Both the position numbers and the translations under genes were made by a program. From JAUVXJ01 sp034430275 (GTDB taxonomy: Bacteria > Chloroflexota > Anaerolineae > UBA7937 > B3-Chlor), in the NCBI GenBank assembly GCA_034430275.1, contig DAOUEW010000095.1, positions 1 through 9,191 on the forward strand: a stretch of DNA of 9,191 nt, in the 5' to 3' direction. Under the pieces are notes generated by a model. It did no database searches, was not told the origin of the DNA, and saw only the letters and a program-made list of their open reading frames with translations. Positions 1 through 6,760 of the stretch are shown in pieces; the first letter of the stretch is position 1, and every line of letters begins with the position of its first letter.

Positions 1-102
1 CAGTTGACCGAAAGCCTGCCTGTCTCCATTCTGAGCTTGCCCGATCAACTCCAGGTCGGTCTCCACTGGCGACCTTCTTCCTCCGCCGACTGTCCCGTTC
101 AT
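1..102 (-). CDS. ECF-type RNA polymerase sigma factor, N-terminal fragment
   Basis: This short minus-strand frame runs off the left window edge and encodes the first 34 residues of a protein. Residues 17-34 (LELIGQAQNGDRQAFGQL) match the start of sigma region 2 in extracytoplasmic-function sigma factors, typically 'D-x-x-L-I-x-x-A-Q-x-G-D-x-x-A-F-x-x-L'. Such proteins direct RNA polymerase to a small regulon, often under control of an anti-sigma factor; neither that partner nor the DNA-binding region 4 is in the window. The ATG at 102 is preferred because it gives the usual short N-terminal extension, but it lacks a clear Shine-Dalgarno sequence. In-frame TTG at 105 and GTG at 141 are alternatives. 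The gene lies downstream of the beta-helix gene on the same strand, separated by a terminator, so it is probably transcribed on its own. Confidence 0.75.
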   Translation of the reverse strand, partial: MNGTVGGGRRSPVETDLELIGQAQNGDRQAFGQL

Positions 103-181
103 CAATTCAACGATGCTACTGGTCGTACTATTCGGTTCCACAAGCAGGGCACACCGTGACTCCTGTCAGCAACAGCATAGC

Positions 182-209
182 ATGATAGGCCCGGCAACAC
201 CAAGGCAAA
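182..209 (-). promoter_or_regulatory. Weak candidate promoter for the sigma factor gene
   Basis: On the minus strand a TATCAT -10-like hexamer (182-187, five of six consensus bases) lies 16 bp from a poor -35 (TTTGCC, 204-209). A second -10-like hexamer, TATGCT (174-179), is nearby. The position suits the partial sigma factor gene, but only the -10 is convincing. Confidence 0.25.
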
Positions 210-297
210 CGTGGCGCAGCGCTTGGTGCCGCCGTACCGGCAGCCGCGAGCGCTCTTGGTTGAGGATAGATCCAGGGAAAGTCGGATGTAGGTGGTG

Positions 298-328
298 AGA
301 AGAAAGAATGGGCTTCAGGAGAAGCCCA
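298..328 (-). terminator. Rho-independent terminator of the beta-helix gene
   Basis: Read on the minus strand, a perfect 8-bp stem TGGGCTTC / GAAGCCCA (309-316 with 321-328) with a 4-nt loop is followed directly by TTCTTTCTTCT, eight T in eleven bases. It lies about 55 nt past the beta-helix stop codon and before the sigma factor gene, so it should end the beta-helix transcript and insulate the two genes. Confidence 0.75.
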
Positions 329-383
329 CGGCAGAAGAGCAGCGTAGGTCAGTTAGGTCTCGCCTCCAACGCCCTGGCAGGCA

Positions 384-2735
384 CTACGGCCAGTTGCGCG
401 AAACCACAGGTACGAAGGTCTTCAGCCCAGCAGCGACGACCATCACCTCGTCTTCGAAGGGTCCACAGCAGTCCATCTCGAAGGTGACCACGTTGTTGAT
501 ACCCTGCGGTGTGGAGAGGCCGGGGTCCACCTGAGCATCGATGGTGATGGTTCCCTCCGCCCCGGGGGCAAGGCCAGCCGGGACTGTCCACACGTACCGG
601 CTGCCGCCCTGTTTGCTGAGAGTAGGTCCGGTCGAGGAGTAGCTGGAGTTGACCAGGTAGTCGGAGAGGGGATCGCTGATCACCACTCCCGTTGCCGTGG
701 AAGCGGAGTTGTTGCGATAGACGATGCTGTACGAGAGCCACTCACCCGCATCCAGAATCAGGTCATCGATATCTTTGGTCACCCATATGGGGTTCTGGTA
801 CTCGTCAGCCCCCCTGTCCCACAGGGCACTCCCGTCACCATCGCCGTCCAAGGGTCGCCCGTCGCCATCGAAGTCATTGGTGGGCGCGTCCAGCTCGTTT
901 CCGGCGTCTATCACACATGAGTTGGCGGTGAGATGATAGTCCCCGGCGGCAGCATTGGCGAACTGAGGGTTGCAGGACATGTGCCCGGGGTTGCCGCCCA
1001 CACCGTCGTAGTCGGCGATGGTGCTGTTCCAGACGTTGTTGTACTCGACCGTAGGCGCCGCATCCTCCCTGACGCGCACGCCGTACGTTTGTCCCGAGAG
1101 GATGTTGTTGGCGATGCGTGGTTTGGCGCTATTGCACAGATTGATAGCCTCACCGCCCGCACCCAGGTTGCTGTCGACGATCGTGTTGTTGATGATGTCG
1201 CCCTTGCTATTGGACGCAAGATGGATGCCACCTCCTTCGACGCTGGCCTTGTTGCGCGCGATGAAGTTGTTGCTTATCTCGAAGCCAACGCTGCCGGTCA
1301 AATGAATCCCCGCAGCCGTAGGAGCCTGGTTGTCCACGATCTCGTTACGCCGGATCTTGGGGGAGCTGGAGTAGCTGAAGATGCCTCCACCCCGGTCGGA
1401 ACACGTGTTGTCGGCGATGGTGTTGCCCCTCAGCGTAGGCGCGGACCCCACGCTCATGCTCACGCCCCCGCCGTGATCGTCCGCGTGGTTGCCCGTGATC
1501 ACGTTGTCCTTTACGAGAGGGCTGGAATCCTCAATGTTGACCCCACCTCCCGCATTCTCAGAGGTGTTGCCGGTCACGGTGTTGGAGACGAACTGGGGCG
1601 AGCACTGCCAGAAGTGAATGCCGCCTCCACCTGGAGTGGTGCCTGCCTCGTTCTCCACCAGTCGATTGTTGGTGATCAGGCCCGTCGAACTGATGGAGAA
1701 CTGTAGTCCGCCACCCCCGCCAGCGGTGTTGTAGTAGAAGTCGTTGTCCTCGACGTCCACCTCCGAGCGGACAACGGCAAGCCCCCCACCCGTATTGGAG
1801 CTGGTATTGTTCCTGATATCGTTGCCCTGCACCACACCGGCGGAATCCTCGATGCGCATCCCTCCACCCCCAACCACCGACCGGTTCTTCTTGATGCGGT
1901 TGTTGGTGATGCTGCCGTAGGAATCGTCGCGTAACATGATGCCGCCGCCGCCCTTCTCCTGGGAGCGGTTGCTGTTGATCTTGTTGTCATCTATGGTCAC
2001 TGTCCCATCGATGACGTTGATCCCGCCTCCGTTCTGGGTCGCGGTGTTGTCCAGGATGTCGTTTCCCAAGATGGAGACTGTAGCATCAGAGACGCGGATG
2101 CCACCGCCGTCCTGGCTAGCAGTGTTGTCCTCGATCACGTTGTCCTGGATGGTGACGCCGGTGGCCGCCTGGACGTTGATGCCTCCCCCCATCGTGGCCT
2201 GGTTGTTGTGGATCCAGTTGTTGCTGATGGTGGCCCGGTAACCACGCACGAAGATGCCCCCGCCGCCACCAGAGACGTTCCCTGCCCTGATGTTGAAGCC
2301 GTCCAACGTGCCCGTGTGGCTGCCGTTGTTGGAGACCAGGCGTACCGCCGATTTGCCGCTCTGGGCCTTGATGGTGGTCAGGTAGGTGTCGGGATCGCGT
2401 GCGCTCCAGTTCGTGGAGTAGCCACCCAGGATAGTGAGCGACTTGTCCTCCACCTTCACCGTCTCGTTGTAGGTGCCCTGGGCGACGCGTATCTCGTCGC
2501 CGGAGCTAGAGGCGTTCACGGCATGAGTGATGGTGGTGTAGGTCCCGCAGCCCGAGGCACAGACGTATCGAATCGTCGCGCCCAAGGACGACTGGCGCCC
2601 CCCTGGGAGATCGGCAGAGGCAGCCTCCCCGGTGAGACCAAGGACCAGAGGAAGCGATGAGACCAGCAACAGCAGAGCCATGACCATGCGTGCGGACGGC
2701 CCTGGATTCACAACCCAATGGTGGAAAAGTCTCAT
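384..2735 (-). CDS. Secreted right-handed parallel beta-helix repeat protein with choice-of-anchor Q and DUF11-like domains
   Basis: The predicted protein has 783 residues. Residues 1-42 form a signal peptide: basic residues, then a hydrophobic core MALLLLVSSLPLVLGL, then an AxA-like site (EAASA). Residues about 143-578 hold some 14 beta-helix rungs of 22-25 residues, each with a 'GGGI-x-V' turn and an 'I-x-x-N-x-I-x-x-N' ladder, as in pectate-lyase-like and surface or carbohydrate-active proteins. Residues about 588-646 match the choice-of-anchor Q pattern (DFDGDGRP ... DRGADEY), and about 649-768 match a DUF11-like beta-sandwich. The chain ends in FVPVVSRNWP, resembling tails of exported Chloroflexota proteins. 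I see no catalytic residues, so its substrate is unknown. The ATG at 2735 is chosen to fit the signal peptide and promoter; ATG 2747 is nearly as good, while GTG 2771 would leave almost no leader. It is monocistronic. Confidence 0.9.
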   Translation of the reverse strand: MRLFHHWVVNPGPSARMVMALLLLVSSLPLVLGLTGEAASADLPGGRQSSLGATIRYVCASGCGTYTTITHAVNASSSGDEIRVAQGTYNETVKVEDKSLTILGGYSTNWSARDPDTYLTTIKAQSGKSAVRLVSNNGSHTGTLDGFNIRAGNVSGGGGGIFVRGYRATISNNWIHNNQATMGGGINVQAATGVTIQDNVIEDNTASQDGGGIRVSDATVSILGNDILDNTATQNGGGINVIDGTVTIDDNKINSNRSQEKGGGGIMLRDDSYGSITNNRIKKNRSVVGGGGMRIEDSAGVVQGNDIRNNTSSNTGGGLAVVRSEVDVEDNDFYYNTAGGGGGLQFSISSTGLITNNRLVENEAGTTPGGGGIHFWQCSPQFVSNTVTGNTSENAGGGVNIEDSSPLVKDNVITGNHADDHGGGVSMSVGSAPTLRGNTIADNTCSDRGGGIFSYSSSPKIRRNEIVDNQAPTAAGIHLTGSVGFEISNNFIARNKASVEGGGIHLASNSKGDIINNTIVDSNLGAGGEAINLCNSAKPRIANNILSGQTYGVRVREDAAPTVEYNNVWNSTIADYDGVGGNPGHMSCNPQFANAAAGDYHLTANSCVIDAGNELDAPTNDFDGDGRPLDGDGDGSALWDRGADEYQNPIWVTKDIDDLILDAGEWLSYSIVYRNNSASTATGVVISDPLSDYLVNSSYSSTGPTLSKQGGSRYVWTVPAGLAPGAEGTITIDAQVDPGLSTPQGINNVVTFEMDCCGPFEDEVMVVAAGLKTFVPVVSRNWP

Positions 2736-2786
2736 GTTGGTATCCATCCACCCAAGACAAACTAAGGGCACATGGCCCTCGTACTT

Positions 2787-2815
2787 AGCCTACCTTACAC
2801 GCTATCATCTGTCAA
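2787..2815 (-). promoter_or_regulatory. Promoter of the beta-helix gene
   Basis: On the minus strand a perfect -35 TTGACA (2810-2815) is separated by 17 bp from TAGGCT (2787-2792), a modest -10 with the key T, A and final T. Transcription would start near 2780, leaving a leader of about 45 nt to the ATG at 2735. Confidence 0.5.
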
Positions 2816-2848
2816 TGGGAAATTGGTACTCCGCGCGCCACGAGGTTG

Positions 2849-2877
2849 TGGTCAGTCGGCGTGCTCCGTGGTATGAT
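2849..2877 (+). promoter_or_regulatory. Extended -10 promoter of the desulforedoxin gene
   Basis: On the plus strand TGG-TATGAT gives an extended -10 (TG at 2869-2870, hexamer 2872-2877) with a 17-bp spacer from TGGTCA (2849-2854), four of six -35 consensus bases. Transcription should start near 2884, giving a leader of about 88 nt. It diverges from the beta-helix promoter, with the two -35 regions about 33 bp apart. Confidence 0.55.
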
Positions 2878-2971
2878 TGCCCACGATACCCCCACTGACT
2901 CTCTACATCCTATCGCGCTGCGACAGTTGTCAGCGCTCAGGATACGTGGCAAGGAAAGGAGTGCGCGTACC

Positions 2972-3097
2972 ATGGCAGTGGAGAAGGTCGGAGAGAAGTA
3001 CAGGTGCAACATCTGCGGCAACGAAGTGGTGGTCACCGAGGCCGGTGGCGGCACCCTCGTCTGCTGCGGTGAGGATATGGAGAAGATCGAGGGATAG
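2972..3097 (+). CDS. Desulforedoxin (stand-alone FeCys4 protein)
   Basis: This 41-residue protein carries the complete desulforedoxin pattern: C-N-I-C near residues 12-15, a 'TEAGGGTLVCCGEDM' block with the adjacent CC pair, and a short tail. Four cysteines in C-x2-C and CC form bind one iron in a distorted rubredoxin-like centre. The same fold is the N-terminal domain of desulfoferrodoxin, a superoxide reductase; the catalytic C-terminal domain is absent here, and the length equals that of free desulforedoxin, a small cytoplasmic electron carrier. The ATG at 2972 is set by AAGGAAAGGAG ending at 2961. The frame stays open upstream to 2846, but that stretch covers the promoter and resembles nothing. 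The gene has its own promoter and faces the hydroxylase operon. A role in oxidative-stress electron transfer is inferred. Confidence 0.9.
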   Translation: MAVEKVGEKYRCNICGNEVVVTEAGGGTLVCCGEDMEKIEG

Positions 3098-3134
3098 GTC
3101 CCGCGCCCGTCTTCCCCTCGTCCAGTGGGAGCCT

Positions 3135-3166
3135 GCCACGCGGAGCAGCCCGGGTTGCTCCGTGGC
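3135..3166. terminator. Hairpin between convergent genes, possible bidirectional terminator
   Basis: GCCACG-CGGAGCA (3135-3147) pairs with TGCTCCGTGGC (3156-3166), giving 11 bp with a two-base bulge and an 8-nt GC-rich loop. It sits between the stop of the desulforedoxin gene and the stop of the convergent hydrolase gene. Neither strand has a following T-run, so termination is inferred from stem and position only. Confidence 0.4.
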
Positions 3167-3187
3167 CCATCGCGCCTGCTACTCTTG

Positions 3188-4041
3188 CTAGAGAGACTCC
3201 AGGAAGTTGACCACCGCCCGCGACAGCGGGGCCAACTCGTAGGTGGCCAACCCCAGATCGTGGCTCGCGCCCTCTATCTGCACGTGGTAGGCCTCGGATA
3301 GGAGCGACATCGCATACTCGACGTCCTCGTCAGTCATGATGCCGCCCTGAGAGGGGTCTCCCTGGAGCAGAAGCACCGGGCAGTCAATCGCTCCCAGCAT
3401 AGCCTCGAAATCGAAGGGCAGCATCAACTCATCCCGTCGCCCCTCTGCATGCAACTGCACCACGTCTGGATCGAGCTGGCCCACTCGCGGAGCTCCACCG
3501 ACATCACGTCCGGGTCATCTCCATAGTGCACGGGAGGCTCCGTCCGCGGGACTGTACGGTCCGCCAGGAGCCTGGTCAACTCGGGAATCGGCGCTTCCCT
3601 GGCCGCCAGACCCCTTAACGACGCCCACATCTCCTCGTTGGTGGGCATGGCGTCCCACGTAGCACGAGAGAAGGCAATGTCTCCCACAATCACTGCCCGC
3701 ACCTGGTCCGGCAAACGCTCCGCCAGGGCCAGGGCGAACAGCGCTCCCAGGGAGTGGCCGAAGAGCACCGCTGGTTCCTTCACCACGCCGCGAACGAAGG
3801 CCACGACGTCGGACAAAAAGTCCTCAGCCCCGTACCGGCCCGGTACGCGGCCCGACTTGCCGTGTCCGCGATAGTCGGGCGCGTAGACGTGCCACCTCAG
3901 GGAGAGGAGCGGTATCAAGGGTAGGAATCCCTGCCAGCGCCCTGTAAAGCCGTGCAGCAGCAGGAGAGATGGTCCCGCGGGCGGGCCCTCTGCATAGTTG
4001 ATCTTCACAACAGCCGTATCGAAGACCTTCTCCACCAGCAT
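3188..4041 (-). pseudogene. Alpha/beta hydrolase, split by a single frameshift near 3480
   Basis: Two minus-strand frames together make one alpha/beta-hydrolase-fold protein of about 284 residues, normal for the family. The first part (4041-3424) has the oxyanion-hole strand LLLLHGFTG (residues 26-34), a 'DYRGHGKSG' block and the nucleophile elbow GHSLG with Ser97. The second part (3484-3188) supplies strand beta-7 CPVLLLQGDPSQGG, an acid candidate in 'MTDED', and the catalytic histidine in EGASHDLG. One missing base in the GGGCC tract at 3478-3482 explains the break: adding one restores 'LREWA-QLDPDVV'. Neither half has a full catalytic triad. The start ATG 4041 follows GGAGG by 8 nt and lies 17 nt past the Mo-subunit stop, so it is the last gene of that operon. 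Its substrate is unknown; it may act on the hydroxylase product. The break may be a real mutation or an assembly error. Confidence 0.8.
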
Positions 4042-4058
4042 CGAGCTACCCTCCAGAG

Positions 4059-6281
4059 TCACTGCTGCTCCCGCATGGCCCACCACACTCGCTCTGCGGT
4101 GGCTGGGAACTGATCGATCCACACCCCCACCGCATCGTGGATGGCCGACAGTATCGCCGGCGCGGTGGGCAGGGTGGTCATCTCACCGATGCCCTTGGCC
4201 CCATAAGGACCGGTGGGATCGGGAACCTCCACGGTGACCGACTTGAACTCGTGCGGCATGTCCATCACTGTAGGGATGTAGTAGTCTGCCAGGTAGCGGG
4301 TCTTGGGCACGCCCTCTTGCTGGATGTACTCCTCGGTGAGGGCATAGCCGACCCCCATGTGCACGCCACCAGCGGACTGCCCGTCGATCATGGCCGGGTT
4401 CACCGACTTGCCCACGTCCTGGGCGGCCCAGAACTTGAGGACTTCAGTCTCACCCGTCTCTGTGTCCACTTCCACGAGAGCGATGTGGGCCGCGTACCCA
4501 TAGGCGAAGTGAGGCACCGTCAAGCCCGTCTCCGTATCGTAGGGCTTCGTTTCTTGTACGCTCTGGCCGTGGAACTCATACTCAGCCTCCACGAAGGTCT
4601 CCCCTGACTCGGCCACGAGGATCTGATCCCGCTTCTGCAACGCCTCCTGGCAAGCGTGCACCAGAGCGTTGCCCGCGATCCAGGCCATCCGCGAGGCAGA
4701 GCAGCTTCCAGAGTCGGGCACCTTGGCGGTATCCACCAGGGAGACGCGCACCTGATCGTACTCCACCCCCAAAGCCTCGGCGGCGATCTGCGCCAGGAGG
4801 GTCTGCACGCCCATGCCCACGTCGCAGGCCCCGCTAAGCACGGTCACCCGGGCGATCTGGCCCGCCTCGTCCAGGCTGAGCTGCACGCCCACCGTGGCCT
4901 TGTCATCGGAGCCGAAGGAGTAGCCTACGTTCTTGAGACCACACGCCACCGCGATGCCAAGACGCTTGTGAGGGGCCGACGGCCTGCCCAGAGCGGGTCG
5001 TTGCCAATGCCCGTCCTCTGCGCTCCATCCAGCCGCCAGGGCTACCTGCTTCAGCGCCTCTCTGATGCCCACGCCCTGAGGCATCTCATGACCGGTCAGG
5101 GCGACGGAGCCGTCTCTGAACAGGTTCTTCATCCTCAGTTCCACGGGGTCCATGCCCAGAGTTTCGGCCAGTTTGCTCATCTGCATCTCGTAGATGAAGG
5201 CGGACTGAGTGGTGCCGAAGCCTCGCATAGCCATGGTTACTGCGTTGTTCGTATAGACGGCGTAGGCGTCCACCTTGGCGTTGGGGACCACGTAGGGGCC
5301 AGCCGCAAAGCTGGTGCCCGCCTCCAACACGGGGACGCTAGTCGAGGCGTAGCCCCCCGAATCTGACACGATCTCTATGTCCACCGCCGTGAGCGTACCA
5401 TCCTTCTTGGCCCCGGTCCTGTACTTCACGTACCAGGGATGTCGTTTGCCCGTCCTGGTCATAACCTCGGCGCGGTCGAAGACCATCTTCACCGGCCGCC
5501 GCACGCAGAAGGCACAGAGGGCCAGCAGATGCTGGACGTGCATGTCCTCTCGTCCACCGAAGGCCCCACCGATGGCGGGCACTATCTCCCGTATCTGCTC
5601 CTGGGTCAGATCCAGCATAGGTGCGATCTGCCGCTGGTCGTGGTCAGGCCACTGGGCGGAGGAGATGACGGTGACCCGGCCCTCTTCGTCGATGTACCCG
5701 ATGCCGGCGTCCGGCTGCATGTAGACGTGCTCCACGTAGGGCGTGACGTAGTAGCTCTCCACCACCACGTCCGCCTCGGCGAAGCCCTTCTCCCAGTCCC
5801 CCTTGCGGATCTTGATGTGCCGGAAGACGTTGCTCTCGCCCCGCTCCTCGTGTACGAGGGGTGCGTCCGGCTTCATGGCCTCGCGTGGATCGCTGACCAC
5901 CGGAAGCAAGTCGTACTCGACCTCCACCAGGCGGCGTGCCTCATCGGCCACCTTCTCGCTCTCCGCCACCACGATGGCTATGCGGTCGCCGAGCCAGCGG
6001 ACCTTGTCTCCCACCCCCACCAGCACCGGCTGGTCCTGGATGATGATCCCATACTCATTGACGGGAACGTCCCTGGCCGTGAGCACCCTCACCACGCCGG
6101 GCAGAGCCTCAGCCTGGCTGGTGTCCACCTTGGTCACGCGCGCGTGGGGGAACTCGCTCCACACCACCTTGGCGTAGAGCTGGTCCTCCATGTCGAAATC
6201 CTGAGGGAACTTGCGGCTGCCTCTGACCTTGGTTGCGGCGTCCTTCTTGGGGACGTTCTGGCCAAGCACCCTGGTGCTCAT
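4059..6281 (-). CDS. Molybdenum hydroxylase (xanthine dehydrogenase family), molybdopterin-binding large subunit
   Basis: The 740-residue product is full length for the family. Residues about 15-130 form the a/b hammerhead domain; the rest forms the two molybdopterin-binding domains. Visible motifs are IGGAFGGRED (residues 237-246), AMRGFGTTQ (351-359), DSGSCSASR (523-531), QDVGKSVNP (621-629) and GAKGIGE (694-700). Glu700 matches the catalytic base of the family, Glu245 and Arg353 the substrate-binding Glu and Arg of xanthine dehydrogenase. The CoxL loop AYxCSFR of form I CO dehydrogenase is absent. The enzyme hydroxylates a substrate, typically an N-heterocycle or aldehyde, with water as oxygen donor, and passes electrons to the iron-sulfur subunit. 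The start at 6281 follows GGGAGGT and overlaps the preceding stop as ATGA, implying translational coupling. A longer upstream open frame is shadow. Purine-like specificity is only a hypothesis. Confidence 0.95.
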   Translation of the reverse strand: MSTRVLGQNVPKKDAATKVRGSRKFPQDFDMEDQLYAKVVWSEFPHARVTKVDTSQAEALPGVVRVLTARDVPVNEYGIIIQDQPVLVGVGDKVRWLGDRIAIVVAESEKVADEARRLVEVEYDLLPVVSDPREAMKPDAPLVHEERGESNVFRHIKIRKGDWEKGFAEADVVVESYYVTPYVEHVYMQPDAGIGYIDEEGRVTVISSAQWPDHDQRQIAPMLDLTQEQIREIVPAIGGAFGGREDMHVQHLLALCAFCVRRPVKMVFDRAEVMTRTGKRHPWYVKYRTGAKKDGTLTAVDIEIVSDSGGYASTSVPVLEAGTSFAAGPYVVPNAKVDAYAVYTNNAVTMAMRGFGTTQSAFIYEMQMSKLAETLGMDPVELRMKNLFRDGSVALTGHEMPQGVGIREALKQVALAAGWSAEDGHWQRPALGRPSAPHKRLGIAVACGLKNVGYSFGSDDKATVGVQLSLDEAGQIARVTVLSGACDVGMGVQTLLAQIAAEALGVEYDQVRVSLVDTAKVPDSGSCSASRMAWIAGNALVHACQEALQKRDQILVAESGETFVEAEYEFHGQSVQETKPYDTETGLTVPHFAYGYAAHIALVEVDTETGETEVLKFWAAQDVGKSVNPAMIDGQSAGGVHMGVGYALTEEYIQQEGVPKTRYLADYYIPTVMDMPHEFKSVTVEVPDPTGPYGAKGIGEMTTLPTAPAILSAIHDAVGVWIDQFPATAERVWWAMREQQ

Positions 6282-6760
6282 TCCGCACCTCCCTCCTCGG
6301 CCATGCGCTGTGCCGCCAGCTTGATGGCCTCGACGATCTGGTAGTACCCCGTGCAGCGGCAGATGTTGCCGGAGATACCCTCCTTGATCTCGTCTCGCGC
6401 CGGATGTGGGTTCTGGTCCAGCAACGCCTTGGCCGACAAAACCATGCCCGGAATACAGTAGCCGCATTGGGGAGCTGTGACGTCCACGAAGGCTTGCTGG
6501 ATGGGGTGGAGCTGCCCTGCCTCCGCCAACCCCTCGATGGTGGTCACCTCGCGCCCCTGGGCCTTGAGAGCAGGGTAGATACACGAGGTCACGGTCTTTC
6601 CGTCCACCAGGACCGTGCAGGCCCCACACTCCCCCTCGCCGCAGGCCACCTTGGTGCCGATGAGTCCCAGCTTGTCGCGCAGCACGTACACCAGGAGATC
6701 ACCTGGATCAACCTCCACGGAGACGTCCTTCCCGTTCAAGATCATGCTAAGAGTCGGCAT
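6278..6760 (-). CDS. Molybdenum hydroxylase, [2Fe-2S] small subunit
   Basis: The 160-residue protein has both iron-sulfur domains of the family. The N-terminal plant-ferredoxin-type domain binds one cluster through Cys40, Cys45, Cys48 and Cys60 (CGEGECGAC...C). The helical C-terminal domain binds the second through Cys99, Cys102, Cys134 and Cys136 (QCGYC ... CRC); Gln98-Cys99 is the pair that contacts the molybdopterin cofactor in known structures. All eight ligands are present, so electron transfer from Mo to FAD should be intact. The ATG at 6760 has AGGAGG six bases upstream and is preferred over TTG 6781. The start overlaps the FAD-subunit gene by 14 bases, and the end shares an ATGA with the large-subunit gene, so the three are co-transcribed and probably coupled. 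Confidence 0.96.
   Translation of the reverse strand: MPTLSMILNGKDVSVEVDPGDLLVYVLRDKLGLIGTKVACGEGECGACTVLVDGKTVTSCIYPALKAQGREVTTIEGLAEAGQLHPIQQAFVDVTAPQCGYCIPGMVLSAKALLDQNPHPARDEIKEGISGNICRCTGYYQIVEAIKLAAQRMAEEGGAE

Noticed and set aside
933..1706. Long plus-strand open frame of 257 codons inside the beta-helix gene
   Set aside because: It is antisense to a clear protein with a signal peptide and domains. Its product is low-complexity in composition and matches no family.
2846..2971. N-terminal extension of the desulforedoxin frame
   Set aside because: It contains the likely promoter and has no similarity to any domain, while the 41-residue form is complete.
4059..6281. Form I carbon monoxide dehydrogenase large subunit (CoxL)
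   Set aside because: The AYxCSFR active-site loop is missing and AMRGFG stands in its place, as in xanthine dehydrogenase relatives.
5439..6344. Long plus-strand open frame opposite the molybdenum hydroxylase large subunit
   Set aside because: It is a His/Leu/Arg-rich antisense shadow of a conserved enzyme gene in GC-rich DNA.
6282..6629. Upstream extension of the large-subunit frame
   Set aside because: It would overlap most of the iron-sulfur subunit gene, and the ATG at 6281 has a strong ribosome binding site and an ATGA overlap.
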